From contig OX246743.1 of assembly GCA_945910005.1 (NCBI GenBank), forward strand, positions 46,950,361-47,014,360: a stretch of 64,000 nucleotides of DNA. Direction: 5' to 3'. Source of the stretch: Isoperla grammatica (taxonomy: Eukaryota; Arthropoda; Insecta; Plecoptera; Perlodidae). A program made the position numbers and the translations under genes. Positions within the stretch are counted from its first letter, which is position 1, and every line of letters starts with the position of its first letter. Of the stretch, positions 25,401-40,400 are shown piece by piece. The notes beneath the pieces were generated by a model. It made no database searches. It saw only the letters and a program-made list of their open reading frames with translations, and was not told where the DNA came from.

Positions 25401-28400
25401 GTCGAGTGAGTATCTGGACCGCAACTCTCAGGCAGCTGTTTAGCGGCTAAAGAAGGTTTCTGTGCAACCCTTGATGTGTACACGCAGCGCTCCCCGTGTC
25501 GCGAGATGTCGGGGATGAAGAGTGCATGGGAAGTATCAGTGAGTCGAGTGAGTATCTGGACCGCAACTCTGGGCAGCTGTTTAGCGGCTAAAGAAGGTTT
25601 CTGTGCAACCCTTGATGTGTACACGCAGCGCTCCCCGTGTCGCGAGATGTCGGGGATGAAGAGTGCATGGGAAGTATCAGTGAGTCGAGTGAGTATCTGG
25701 ACCGCAACTCTGGGCAGCTGTTTAGCGGCTAAAGAAGGTTTCTGTGCAACCCTTGATGTGTACACGCAGCGCTCCCCGTGTCGCGAGATGTCGGGGATGA
25801 AGAGTGCATGGGAAGTATCAGTGAGTCGAGTGAGTATCTGGACCGCAACTCTGGGCAGCTGTTTAGCGGCTAAAGAAGGTTTCTGTGCAACCCTTGATGT
25901 GTACACGCAGCGCTCCCCGTGTCGCGAGATGTAGTTACGGGGATGAAGAGTGCATGGGAAGTATCAGTGAGTCGAGTGAGTATCTGGACCGCAACTCTCA
26001 GGCAGCTGTTTAGCGGCTAAAGAAGGTTTCTGTGCAACCCTTGATGTGTACACGCAGCGCTCCCCGTGTCGCGAGATGTAGTTACGGGGATGAAGAGTGC
26101 ATGGGAAGTATCAGTGAGTCGAGTGAGTATCTGGACCGCAACTCTGGGCAGCTGTTTAGCGGCTAAAGAAGGTTTCTGTGCAACCCTTGATGTGTACATG
26201 CAGCGCTCCCCGTGTCGCGAGATGTCGGGGATGAAGAGTGCATGGGAAGTATCAGTGAGTCGAGTGAGTATCTGGACCGCAACTCTGGGCAGCTGTTTAG
26301 CGGCTAAAGAAGGTTTCTGTGCAACCCTTGATGTGTACATGCAGCGCTCCCCGTGTCGCGAGATGTAGTTACGGGGATGAAGAGTGCATGGGAAGTATCA
26401 GTGAGTCGAGTGAGTATCTGGACCGCAACTCTGGGCAGCTGTTTAGCGGCTAAAGAAGGTTTCTGTGCAACCCTTGATGTGTACACGCAGCGCTCCCCGT
26501 GTCGCGAGATGTCGGGGATGAAGAGTGCATGGGAAGTATCAGTGAGTCGCGTGAGTATCTGGACCGCAACTCTGGGCAGCTGTTTAGCGGCTAAAGAAGG
26601 TTTCTGTGCAACCCTTGATGTGTACACGCAGCGCTCCCCGTGTCGCGAGATGTCGGGGATGAAGAGTGCATGGGAAGTATCAGTGAGTCGAGTGAGTATC
26701 TGAACCGCAACTCTCAGGCAGCTGTTTAGCGGCTAAAGAAGGTTTCTGTGCAACCCTTGATGTGTACACGCAGCGCTCCCCGTGTCGCGAGATGTAGGGG
26801 ATGAAGAGTGCATGGGAAGTATCAGTGAGTCGAGTGAGTATCTGGACCGCAACTCTGGGCAGCTGTTTAGCGGCTAAAGAAGGTTTCTGTGCAACCCTTG
26901 ATGTGTACATGCAGCGCTCCCCGTGTCGCGAGATGTCGGGGATGAAGAGTGCATGGGAAGTATCAGTGAGTCGAGTGAGTATCTGGACCGCAACTCTGGG
27001 CAGCTGTTTAGCGGCTAAAGAAGGTTTCTGTGCAACCCTTGATGTGTACACGCAGCGCTCCCCGTGTCGCGAGATGTAGTTACGGGGATGAAGAGTGCAT
27101 GGGAAGTATCAGTGAGTCGAGTGAGTATCTGGACCGCAACTCTGGGCAGCTGTTTAGCGGCTAAAGAAGGTTTCTGTGCAACCCTTGATGTGTACACGCA
27201 GCGCTCCCCGTGTCGCGAGATGTAGTTACGGGGATGAAGAGTGCATGGGAAGTATCAGTGAGTCGAGTGAGTATCTGGACCGCAACTCTGGGCAGCTGTT
27301 TAGCGGCTAAAGAAGGTTTCTGTGCAACCCTTGATGTGTACACGCAGCGCTCCCCGTGTCGCGAGATGTCGGGGATGAAGAGTGCATGGGAAGTATCAGT
27401 GAGTCGAGTGAGTATCTGGACCGCAACTCTGGGCAGCTGTTTAGCGGCTAAAGAAGGTTTCTGTGCAACCCTTGATGTGTACACGCAGCGCTCCCCGTGT
27501 CGCGAGATGTCGGGGATGAAGAGTGCATGGGAAGTATCAGTGAGTCGAGTGAGTATCTGGACCGCAACTCTGGGCAGCTGTTTAGCGGCTAAAGAAGGTT
27601 TCTGTGCAACCCTTGATGTGTACACGCAGCGCTCCCCGTGTCGCGAGATGTCGGGGATGAAGAGTGCATGGGAAGTATCAGTGAGTCGAGTGAGTATCTG
27701 GACCGCAACTCTGGGCAGCTGTTTAGCGGCTAAAGAAGGTTTCTGTGCAACCCTTGATGTGTACATGCAGCGCTCCCCGTGTCGCGAGATGTCGGGGATG
27801 AAGAGTGCATGGGAAGTATCAGTGAGTCGAGTGAGTATCTGAACCGCAACTCTCAGGCAGCTGTTTAGCGGCTAAAGAAGGTTTCTGTGCAACCCTTGAT
27901 GTGTACATGCAGCGCTCCCCGTGTCGCGAGATGTCGGGGATGAAGAGTGCATGGGAAGTATCAGTGAGTCGAGTGAGTATCTGAACCGCAACTCTCAGGC
28001 AGCTGTTTAGCGGCTAAAGAAGGTTTCTGTGCAACCCTTGATGTGTACACGCAGCGCTCCCCGTGTCGCGAGATGTAGTTACGGGGATGAAGAGTGCATG
28101 GGAAGTATCAGTGAGTCGAGTGAGTATCTGAACCGCAACTCTGGGCAGCTGTTTAGCGGCTAAAGAAGGTTTCTGTGCAACCCTTGATGTGTACACGCAG
28201 CGCTCCCCGTGTCGCGAGATGTAGTTACGGGGATGAAGAGTGCATGGGAAGTATCAGTGAGTCGAGTGAGTATCTGGACCGCAACTCTGGGCAGCTGTTT
28301 AGCGGCTAAAGAAGGTTTCTGTGCAACCCTTGATGTGTACACGCAGCGCTCCCCGTGTCGCGAGATGTAGGGATGAAGAGTGCATGGGAAGTATCAGTGA

Positions 28401-31400
28401 GTCGAGTGAGTATCTGGACCGCAACTCTGGGCAGCTGTTTAGCGGCTAAAGAAGGTTTCTGTGCAACCCTTGACGTGTACATGCAGCGCTCCCCGTGTCG
28501 CGAGATGTCGGGGATGAAGAGTGCATGGGAAGTATCAGTGAGTCGAGTGAGTATCTGGACCGCAACTCTGGGCAGCTGTTTAGCGGCTAAAGAAGGTTTC
28601 TGTGCAACCCTTGATGTGTACACGCAGCGCTCCCCGTGTCGCGAGATGTAGTTACGGGGATGAAGAGTGCATGGGAAGTATCAGTGAGTCGAGTGAGTAT
28701 CTGGACCGCAACTCTGGGCAGCTGTTTAGCGGCTAAAGAAGGTTTCTGTGCAACCCTTGATGTGTACACGCAGCGCTCCCCGTGTCGCGAGATGTCGGGG
28801 ATGAAGAGTGCATGGGAAGTATCAGTGAGTCGAGTGAGTATCTGGACCGCAACTCTGGGCAGCTGTTTAGCGGCTAAAGAAGGTTTCTGTGCAACCCTTG
28901 ATGTGTACATGCAGCGCTCCCCGTGTCGCGAGATGTCGGGGATGAAGAGTGCATGGGAAGTATCAGTGAGTCGAGTGAGTATCTGAACCTCAACTCTCGG
29001 GCAGCTATTTAGCGGCTAAAGAAGGTTTCTGTGCAACCCTTGATGTGTACACGCAGCGCTCCCCGTGTCGCGAGATGTCGGGGATGAAGAGTGCATGGGA
29101 AGTATCAGTGAGTCGAGTGAGTATCTGGACCGCAACTCTCAGGCAGCTGTTTAGCGGCTAAAGAAGGTTTCTGTGCAACCCTTGATGTGTACACGCAGCG
29201 CTCCCCGTGTCGCGAGATGTCGGGGATGAAGAGTGCATGGGAAGTATCAGTGAGTCGAGTGAGTATCTGGACCGCAACTCTGGGCAGCTGTTTAGCGGCT
29301 AAAGAAGGTTTCTGTGCAACCCTTGATGTGTACACGCAGCGCTCCCCGTGTCGCGAGATGTAGTTACGGGGATGAAGAGTGCATGGGAAGTATCAGTGAG
29401 TCGAGTGAGTATCTGGACCGCAACTCTCAGGCAGCTGTTTAGCGGCTAAAGAAGGTTTCTGTGCAACCCTTGATGTGTACACGCAGCGCTCCCCGTGTCG
29501 CGAGATGTAGGGATGAAGAGTGCATGGGAAGTATCAGTGAGTCGAGTGAGTATCTGAACCGCAACTCTCAGGCAGCTGTTTAGCGGCTAAAGAAGGTTTC
29601 TGTGCAACCCTTGATGTGTACACGCAGCGCTCCCCGTGTCGCGAGATGTCGGGGATGAAGAGTGCATGGGAAGTATCAGTGAGTCGAGTGAGTATCTGGA
29701 CCGCAACTCTGGGCAGCTGTTTAGCGGCTAAAGAAGGTTTCTGTGCAACCCTTGATGTGTACACGCAGCGCTCCCCGTGTCGCGAGATGTCGGGGATGAA
29801 GAGTGCATGGGAAGTATCAGTGAGTCGAGTGAGTATCTGGACCGCAACTCTGGGCAGCTGTTTAGCGGCTAAAGAAGGTTTCTGTGCAACCCTTGATGTG
29901 TACACGCAGCGCTCCCCGTGTCGCGAGATGTCGGGGATGAAGAGTGCATGGGAAGTATCAGTGAGTCGAGTGAGTATCTGGACCGCAACTCTGGGCAGCT
30001 GTTTAGCGGCTAAAGAAGGTTTCTGTGCAACCCTTGATGTGTACACGCAGCGCTCCCCGTGTCGCGAGATGTCGGGGATGAAGAGTGCATGGGAAGTATC
30101 AGTGAGTCGAGTGAGTATCTGGACCGCAACTCTGGGCAGCTGTTTAGCGGCTAAAGAAGGTTTCTGTGCAACCCTTGATGTGTACATGCAGCGCTCCCCG
30201 TGTCGCGAGATGTCGGGGATGAAGAGTGCATGGGAAGTATCAGTGAGTCGAGTGAGTATCTGGACCGCAACTCTGGGCAGCTGTTTAGCGGCTAAAGAAG
30301 GTTTCTGTGCAACCCTTGATGTGTACACGCAGCGCTCCCCGTGTCGCGAGATGTAGTTACGGGGATGAAGAGTGCATGGGAAGTATCAGTGAGTCGAGTG
30401 AGTATCTGGACCGCAACTCTGGGCAGCTGTTTAGCGGCTAAAGAAGGTTTCTGTGCAACCCTTGATGTGTACATGCAGCGCTCCCCGTGTCGCGAGATGT
30501 AGTTACGGGGATGAAGAGTGCATGGGAAGTATCAGTGAGTCGAGTGAGTATCTGGACCGCAACTCTGGGCAGCTGTTTAGCGGCTAAAGAAGGTTTCTGT
30601 GCAACCCTTGATGTGTACATGCAGCGCTCCCCGTGTCGCGAGATGTCGGGGATGAAGAGTGCATGGGAAGTATCAGTGAGTCGAGTGAGTATCTGAACCG
30701 CAACTCTGGGCAGCTGTTTAGCGGCTAAAGAAGGTTTCTGTGCAACCCTTGATGTGTACACGCAGCGCTCCCCGTGTCGCGAGATGTAGTTACGGGGATG
30801 AAGAGTGCATGGGAAGTATCAGTGAGTCGAGTGAGTATCTGAACCGCAACTCTGGGCAGCTGTTTAGCGGCTAAAGAAGGTTTCTGTGCAACCCTTGATG
30901 TGTACACGCAGCGCTCCCCGTGTCGCGAGATGTAGTTACGGGGATGAAGAGTGCATGGGAAGTATCAGTGAGTCGAGTGAGTATCTGGACCGCAACTCTC
31001 AGGCAGCTGTTTAGCGGCTAAAGAAGGTTTCTGTGCAACCCTTGATGTGTACATGCAGCGCTCCCCGTGTCGCGAGATGTCGGGGATGAAGAGTGCATGG
31101 GAAGTATCAGTGAGTCGAGTGAGTATCTGGACCGCAACTCTGGGCAGCTGTTTAGCGGCTAAAGAAGGTTTCTGTGCAACCCTTGATGTGTACAAGCAGC
31201 GCTCCCCGTGTCGCGAGATGTCGGGGATGAAGAGTGCATGGGAAGTATCAGTGAGTCGAGTGAGTATCTGGACCGCAACTCTGGGCAGCTGTTTAGCGGC
31301 TAAAGAAGGTTTCTGTGCAACCCTTGATGTGTACATGCAGCGCTCCCCGTGTCGCGAGATGTCGGGGATGAAGAGTGCATGGGAAGTATCAGTGAGTCGA

Positions 31401-34400
31401 GTGAGTATCTGAACCGCAACTCTGGGCAGCTGTTTAGCGGCTAAAGAAGGTTTCTGTGCAACCCTTGATGTGTACATGCAGCGCTCCCCGTGTCGCGAGA
31501 TGTAGTTACGGGGATGAAGAGTGCATGGGAAGTATCAGTGAGTCGAGTGAGTATCTGGACCGCAACTCTGGGCAGCTGTTTAGCGGCTAAAGAAGGTTTC
31601 TGTGCAACCCTTGATGTGTACACGCAGCGCTCCCCGTGTCGCGAGATGTAGGGATGAAGAGTGCATGGGAAGTATCAGTGAGTCGAGTGAGTATCTGGAC
31701 CGCAACTCTCAGGCAGCTGTTTAGCGGCTAAAGAAGGTTTCTGTGCAACCCTTGATGTGTACATGCAGCGCTCCCCGTGTCGCGAGATGTCGGGGATGAA
31801 GAGTGCATGGGAAGTATCAGTGAGTCGAGTGAGTATCTGGACCGCAACTCTGGGCAGCTGTTTAGCGGCTAAAGAAGGTTTCTGTGCAACCCTTGATGTG
31901 TACATGCAGCGCTCCCCGTGTCGCGAGATGTCGGGGATGAAGAGTGCATGGGAAGTATCAGTGAGTCGAGTGAGTATCTGAACCTCAACTCTCGGGCAGC
32001 TATTTAGCGGCTAAAGAAGGTTTCTGTGCAACCCTTGATGTGTACATGCAGCGCTCCCCGTGTCGCGAGATGTAGGGATGAAGAGTGCATGGGAAGTATC
32101 AGTGAGTCGAGTGAGTATCTGAACCTCAACTCTCGGGCAGCTATTTAGCGGCTAAAGAAGGTTTCTGTGCAACCCTTGATGTGTACATGCAGCGCTCCCC
32201 GTGTCGCGAGATGTCGGGGATGAAGAGTGCATGGGAAGTATCAGTGAGTCGAGTGAGTATCTGGACCGCAACTCTGGGCAGCTGTTTAGCGGCTAAAGAA
32301 GGTTTCTGTGCAACCCTTGATGTGTACACGCAGCGCTCCCCGTGTCGCGAGATGTCGGGGATGAAGAGTGCATGGGAAGTATCAGTGAGTCGAGTGAGTA
32401 TCTGGACCGCAACTCTGGGCAGCTGTTTAGCGGCTAAAGAAGGTTTCTGTGCAACCCTTGATGTGTACACGCAGCGCTCCCCGTGTCGCGAGATGTCGGG
32501 GATGAAGAGTGCATGGGAAGTATCAGTGAGTCGAGTGAGTATCTCGACCTCAACTCTCGGGCAGCTGTTTAGCGGCTAAAGAAGGTTTCTGTGCAACCCT
32601 TGATGTGTACACGCAGCGCTCCCCGTGTCGCGAGATGTCGGGGATGAAGAGTGCATGGGAAGTATCAGTGAGTCGAGTGAGTATCTGGACCGCAACTCTC
32701 AGGCAGCTGTTTAGCGGCTAAAGAAGGTTTCTGTGCAACCCTTGATGTGTACATGCAGCGCTCCCCGTGTCGCGAGATGTAGTTACGGGGATGAAGAGTG
32801 CATGGGAAGTATCAGTGAGTCGAGTGAGTATCTCGACCTCAACTCTCGGGCAGCTGTTTAGCGGCTAAAGAAGGTTTCTGTGCAACCCTTGATGTGTACA
32901 TGCAGCGCTCCCCGTGTCGCGAGATGTCGGGGATGAAGAGTGCATGGGAAGTATCAGTGAGTCGAGTGAGTATCTGAACCGCAACTCTCAGGCAGCTGTT
33001 TAGCGGCTAAAGAAGGTTTCTGTGCAACCCTTGATGTGTACATGCAGCGCTTCCCGTGTCGCGAGATGTCGGGGATGAAGAGTGCATGGGAAGTATCAGT
33101 GAGTCGAGTGAGTATCTGGACCGCAACTCTGGGCAGCTGTTTAGCGGCTAAAGAAGGTTTCTGTGCAACCCTTGATGTGTACACGCAGCGCTCCCCGTGT
33201 CGCGAGATGTAGTTACGGGGATGAAGAGTGCATGGGAAGTATCAGTGAGTCGAGTGAGTATCTGGACCGCAACTCTGGGCAGCTGTTTAGCGGCTAAAGA
33301 AGGTTTCTGTGCAACCCTTGATGTGTACATGCAGCGCTTCCCGTGTCGCGAGATGTAGGGATGAAGAGTGCATGGGAAGTATCAGTGAGTCGCGTGAGTA
33401 TCTGGACCGCAACTCTCAGGCAGCTGTTTAGCGGCTAAAGAAGGTTTCTGTGCAACCCTTGATGTGTACATGCAGCGCTTCCCGTGTCGCGAGATGTAGG
33501 GATGAAGAGTGCATGGGAAGTATCAGTGAGTCGCGTGAGTATCTGAACCGCAACTCTGGGCAGCTGTTTAGCGGCTAAAGAAGGTTTCTGTGCAACCCTT
33601 GATGTGTACATGCAGCGCTCCCCGTGTCGCGAGATGTCGGGGATGAAGAGTGCATGGGAAGTATCAGTGAGTCGAGTGAGTATCTGAACCGCAACTCTCA
33701 GGCAGCTGTTTAGCGGCTAAAGAAGGTTTCTGTGCAACCCTTGATGTGTACACGCAGCGCTCCCCGTGTCGCGAGATGTCGGGGATGAAGAGTGCATGGG
33801 AAGTATCAGTGAGTCGAGTGAGTATCTGGACCGCAACTCTGGGCAGCTGTTTAGCGGCTAAAGAAGGTTTCTGTGCAACCCTTGATGTGTACATGCAGCG
33901 CTCCCCGTGTCGCGAGATGTCGGGGATGAAGAGTGCATGGGAAGTATCAGTGAGTCGAGTGAGTATCTGAACCGCAACTCTGGGCAGCTGTTTAGCGGCT
34001 AAAGAAGGTTTCTGTGCAACCCTTGATGTGTACACGCAGCGCTCCCCGTGTCGCGAGATGTCGGGGATGAAGAGTGCATGGGAAGTATCAGTGAGTCGAG
34101 TGAGTATCTGAACCGCAACTCTCAGGCAGCTGTTTAGCGGCTAAAGAAGGTTTCTGTGCAACCCTTGATGTGTACATGCAGCGCTCCCCGTGTCGCGAGA
34201 TGTCGGGGATGAAGAGTGCATGGGAAGTATCAGTGAGTCGAGTGAGTATCTGAACCGCAACTCTCAGGCAGCTGTTTAGCGGCTAAAGAAGGTTTCTGTG
34301 CAACCCTTGATGTGTACACGCAGCGCTCCCCGTGTCGCGAGATGTAGTTACGGGGATGAAGAGTGCATGGGAAGTATCAGTGAGTCGAGTGAGTATCTGA

Positions 34401-37400
34401 ACCGCAACTCTGGGCAGCTGTTTAGCGGCTAAAGAAGGTTTCTGTGCAACCCTTGACGTGTACATGCAGCGCTCCCCGTGTCGCGAGATGTCGGGGATGA
34501 AGAGTGCATGGGAAGTATCAGTGAGTCGAGTGAGTATCTGGACCGCAACTCTGGGCAGCTGTTTAGCGGCTAAAGAAGGTTTCTGTGCAACCCTTGATGT
34601 GTACATGCAGCGCTCCCCGTGTCGCGAGATGTCGGGGATGAAGAGTGCATGGGAAGTATCAGTGAGTCGAGTGAGTATCTGGACCGCAACTCTGGGCAGC
34701 TGTTTAGCGGCTAAAGAAGGTTTCTGTGCAACCCTTGATGTGTACATGCAGCGCTCCCCGTGTCGCGAGATGTAGTTACGGGGATGAAGAGTGCATGGGA
34801 AGTATCAGTGAGTCGAGTGAGTATCTGAACCGCAACTCTCGGGCAGCTGTTTAGCGGCTAAAGAAGGTTTCTGTGCAACCCTTGATGTGTACATGCAGCG
34901 CTTCCCGTGTCGCGAGATGTAGGGATGAAGAGTGCATGGGAAGTATCAGTGAGTCGAGTGAGTATCTGAACCGCAACTCTCAGGCAGCTGTTTAGCGGCT
35001 AAAGAAGGTTTCTGTGCAACCCTTGACGTGTACATGCAGCGCTCCCCGTGTCGCGAGATGTCGGGGATGAAGAGTGCATGGGAAGTATCAGTGAGTCGAG
35101 TGAGTATCTGGACCGCAACTCTGGGCAGCTGTTTAGCGGCTAAAGAAGGTTTCTGTGCAACCCTTGATGTGTACATGCAGCGCTCCCCGTGTCGCGAGAT
35201 GTCGGGGATGAAGAGTGCATGGGAAGTATCAGTGAGTCGAGTGAGTATCTGGACCGCAACTCTGGGCAGCTGTTTAGCGGCTAAAGAAGGTTTCTGTGCA
35301 ACCCTTGATGTGTACACGCAGCGCTCCCCGTGTCGCGAGATGTCGGGGATGAAGAGTGCATGGGAAGTATCAGTGAGTCGAGTGAGTATCTGGACCGCAA
35401 CTCTCAGGCAGCTGTTTAGCGGCTAAAGAAGGTTTCTGTGCAACCCTTGATGTGTACACGCAGCGCTCCCCGTGTCGCGAGATGTAGGGATGAAGAGTGC
35501 ATGGGAAGTATCAGTGAGTCGAGTGAGTATCTGGACCGCAACTCTCAGGCAGCTGTTTAGCGGCTAAAGAAGGTTTCTGTGCAACCCTTGATGTGTACAC
35601 GCAGCGCTCCCCGTGTCGCGAGATGTAGTTACGGGGATGAAGAGTGCATGGGAAGTATCAGTGAGTCGAGTGAGTATCTGGACCGCAACTCTCAGGCAGC
35701 TGTTTAGCGGCTAAAGAAGGTTTCTGTGCAACCCTTGATGTGTACACGCAGCGCTCCCCGTGTCGCGAGATGTAGTTACGGGGATGAAGAGTGCATGGGA
35801 AGTATCAGTGAGTCGAGTGAGTATCTGGACCGCAACTCTCAGGCAGCTGTTTAGCGGCTAAAGAAGGTTTCTGTGCAACCCTTGACGTGTACATGCAGCG
35901 CTCCCCGTGTCGCGAGATGTAGGGGATGAAGAGTGCATGGGAAGTATCAGTGAGTCGAGTGAGTATCTGGACCGCAACTCTCAGGCAGCTGTTTAGCGGC
36001 TAAAGAAGGTTTCTGTGCAACCCTTGATGTGTACACGCAGCGCTCCCCGTGTCGCGAGATGTAGTTACGGGGATGAAGAGTGCATGGGAAGTATCAGTGA
36101 GTCGAGTGAGTATCTGGACCGCAACTCTCAGGCAGCTGTTTAGCGGCTAAAGAAGGTTTCTGTGCAACCCTTGACGTGTACATGCAGCGCTCCCCGTGTC
36201 GCGAGATGTAGGGATGAAGAGTGCATGGGAAGTATCAGTGAGTCGAGTGAGTATCTGGACCGCAACTCTCAGGCAGCTGTTTAGCGGCTAAAGAAGGTTT
36301 CTGTGCAACCCTTGATGTGTACATGCAGCGCTCCCCGTGTCGCGAGATGTAGTTACGGGGATGAAGAGTGCATGGGAAGTATCAGTGAGTCGAGTGAGTA
36401 TCTGGACCGCAACTCTGGGCAGCTGTTTAGCGGCTAAAGAAGGTTTCTGTGCAACCCTTGATGTGTACACGCAGCGCTCCCCGTGTCGCGAGATGTCGGG
36501 ATGAAGAGTGCATGGGAAGTATCAGTGAGTCGAGTGAGTATCTGGACCGCAACTCTCAGGCAGCTGTTTAGCGGCTAAAGAAGGTTTCTGTGCAACCCTT
36601 GATGTGTACATGCAGCGCTCCCCGTGTCGCGAGATGTAGTTACGGGGATGAAGAGTGCATGGGAAGTATCAGTGAGTCGAGTGAGTATCTGAACCGCAAC
36701 TCTCGGGCAGCTGTTTAGCGGCTAAAGAAGGTTTCTGTGCAACCCTTGATGTGTACATGCAGCGCTCCCCGTGTCGCGAGATGTAGGGATGAAGAGTGCA
36801 TGGGAAGTATCAGTGAGTCGAGTGAGTATCTGGACCGCAACTCTCAGGCAGCTGTTTAGCGGCTAAAGAAGGTTTCTGTGCAACCCTTGATGTGTACACG
36901 CAGCGCTCCCCGTGTCGCGAGATGTCGGGATGAAGAGTGCATGGGAAGTATCAGTGAGTCGAGTGAGTATCTGGACCGCAACTCTCAGGCAGCTGTTTAG
37001 CGGCTAAAGAAGGTTTCTGTGCAACCCTTGATGTGTACATGCAGCGCTCCCCGTGTCGCGAGATGTAGTTACGGGGATGAAGAGTGCATGGGAAGTATCA
37101 GTGAGTCGAGTGAGTATCTGAACCGCAACTCTCGGGCAGCTGTTTAGCGGCTAAAGAAGGTTTCTGTGCAACCCTTGATGTGTACATGCAGCGCTCCCCG
37201 TGTCGCGAGATGTAGTTACGGGGATGAAGAGTGCATGGGAAGTATCAGTGAGTCGAGTGAGTATCTGGACCGCAACTCTGGGCAGCTGTTTAGCGGCTAA
37301 AGAAGGTTTCTGTGCAACCCTTGATGTGTACATGCAGCGCTCCCCGTGTCGCGAGATGTAGTTACGGGGATGAAGAGTGCATGGGAAGTATCAGTGAGTC

Positions 37401-40400
37401 GAGTGAGTATCTGAACCGCAACTCTCGGGCAGCTGTTTAGCGGCTAAAGAAGGTTTCTGTGCAACCCTTGATGTGTACATGCAGCGCTCCCCGTGTCGCG
37501 AGATGTAGTTACGGGGATGAAGAGTGCATGGGAAGTATCAGTGAGTCGAGTGAGTATCTGGACCGCAACTCTGGGCAGCTGTTTAGCGGCTAAAGAAGGT
37601 TTCTGTGCAACCCTTGATGTGTACACGCAGCGCTCCCCGTGTCGCGAGATGTAGGGATGAAGAGTGCATGGGAAGTATCAGTGAGTCGAGTGAGTATCTG
37701 GACCGCAACTCTCAGGCAGCTGTTTAGCGGCTAAAGAAGGTTTCTGTGCAACCCTTGATGTGTACACGCAGCGCTCCCCGTGTCGCGAGATGTCGGGATG
37801 AAGAGTGCATGGGAAGTATCAGTGAGTCGAGTGAGTATCTGGACCGCAACTCTCAGGCAGCTGTTTAGCGGCTAAAGAAGGTTTCTGTGCAACCCTTGAT
37901 GTGTACATGCAGCGCTCCCCGTGTCGCGAGATGTAGTTACGGGGATGAAGAGTGCATGGGAAGTATCAGTGAGTCGAGTGAGTATCTGAACCGCAACTCT
38001 GGGCAGCTGTTTAGCGGCTAAAGAAGGTTTCTGTGCAACCCTTGATGTGTACATGCAGCGCTCCCCGTGTCGCGAGATGTAGTTACGGGGATGAAGAGTG
38101 CATGGGAAGTATCAGTGAGTCGAGTGAGTATCTGAACCGCAACTCTCGGGCAGCTGTTTAGCGGCTAAAGAAGGTTTCTGTGCAACCCTTGATGTGTACA
38201 TGCAGCGCTCCCCGTGTCGCGAGATGTAGTTACGGGGATGAAGAGTGCATGGGAAGTATCAGTGAGTCGAGTGAGTATCTGAACCGCAACTCTCAGGCAG
38301 CTGTTTAGCGGCTAAAGAAGGTTTCTGTGCAACCCTTGATGTGTACATGCAGCGCTCCCCGTGTCGCGAGATGTAGTTACGGGGATGAAGAGTGCATGGG
38401 AAGTATCAGTGAGTCGAGTGAGTATCTGAACCGCAACTCTCGGGCAGCTGTTTAGCGGCTAAAGAAGGTTTCTGTGCAACCCTTGATGTGTACATGCAGC
38501 GCTCCCCGTGTCGCGAGATGTAGTTACGGGGATGAAGAGTGCATGGGAAGTATCAGTGAGTCGCGTGAGTATCTGAACCGCAACTCTCGGGCAGCTGTTT
38601 AGCGGCTAAAGAAGGTTTCTGTGCAACCCTTGACGTGTACACGCAGCGCTCCCCGTGTCGCGAGATGTAGTTACGGGGATGAAGAGTGCATGGGAAGTAT
38701 CAGTGAGTCGCGTGAGTATCTGAACCGCAACTCTGGGCAGCTGTTTAGCGGCTAAAGAAGGTTTCTGTGCAACCCTTGATGTGTACATGCAGCGCTCCCC
38801 GTGTCGCGAGATGTAGGGATGAAGAGTGCATGGGAAGTATCAGTGAGTCGCGTGAGTATCTGAACCTCAACTCTCAGGCAGCTGTTTAGCGGCTAAAGAA
38901 GGTTTCTGTGCAACCCTTGACGTGTACACGCAGCGCTCCCCGTGTCGCGAGATGTAGTTACGGGGATGAAGAGTGCATGGGAAGTATCAGTGAGTCGAGT
39001 GAGTATCTGGACCGCAACTCTCAGGCAGCTGTTTAGCGGCTAAAGAAGGTTTCTGTGCAACCCTTGACGTGTACATGCAGCGCTCCCCGTGTCGCGAGAT
39101 GTAGGGATGAAGAGTGCATGGGAAGTATCAGTGAGTCGAGTGAGTATCTGGACCGCAACTCTGGGCAGCTGTTTAGCGGCTAAAGAAGGTTTCTGTGCAA
39201 CCCTTGACGTGTACATGCAGCGCTCCCCGTGTCGCGAGATGTCGGGGATGAAGAGTGCATGGGAAGTATCAGTGAGTCGAGTGAGTATCTGGACCGCAAC
39301 TCTGGGCAGCTGTTTAGCGGCTAAAGAAGGTTTCTGTGCAACCCTTGATGTGTACACGCAGCGCTCCCCGTGTCGCGAGATGTCGGGGATGAAGAGTGCA
39401 TGGGAAGTATCAGTGAGTCGAGTGAGTATCTGAACCGCAACTCTGGGCAGCTGTTTAGCGGCTAAAGAAGGTTTCTGTGCAACCCTTGATGTGTACATGC
39501 AGCGCTCCCCGTGTCGCGAGATGTAGGGATGAAGAGTGCATGGGAAGTATCAGTGAGTCGAGTGAGTATCTGAACCGCAACTCTCAGGCAGCTGTTTAGC
39601 GGCTAAAGAAGGTTTCTGTGCAACCCTTGATGTGTACACGCAGCGCTCCCCGTGTCGCGAGATGTCGGGGATGAAGAGTGCATGGGAAGTATCAGTGAGT
39701 CGAGTGAGTATCTGGACCGCAACTCTGGGCAGCTGTTTAGCGGCTAAAGAAGGTTTCTGTGCAACCCTTGATGTGTACACGCAGCGCTCCCCGTGTCGCG
39801 AGATGTCGGGGATGAAGAGTGCATGGGAAGTATCAGTGAGTCGAGTGAGTATCTGGACCGCAACTCTCAGGCAGCTGTTTAGCGGCTAAAGAAGGTTTCT
39901 GTGCAACCCTTGATGTGTACACGCAGCGCTCCCCGTGTCGCGAGATGTAGGGATGAAGAGTGCATGGGAAGTATCAGTGAGTCGAGTGAGTATCTGGACC
40001 GCAACTCTGGGCAGCTGTTTAGCGGCTAAAGAAGGTTTCTGTGCAACCCTTGATGTGTACATGCAGCGCTCCCCGTGTCGCGAGATGTAGGGATGAAGAG
40101 TGCATAGGAAGTATCAGTGAGTCGAGTGAGTATCTGGACCGCAACTCTGGGCAGCTGTTTAGCGGCTAAAGAAGGTTTCTGTGCAACCCTTGATGTGTAC
40201 ACGCAGCGCTCCCCGTGTCGCGAGATGTCGGGGATGAAGAGTGCATGGGAAGTATCAGTGAGTCGAGTGAGTATCTGGACCGCAACTCTCAGGCAGCTGT
40301 TTAGCGGCTAAAGAAGGTTTCTGTGCAACCCTTGATGTGTACACGCAGCGCTCCCCGTGTCGCGAGATGTAGGGATGAAGAGTGCATGGGAAGTATCAGT

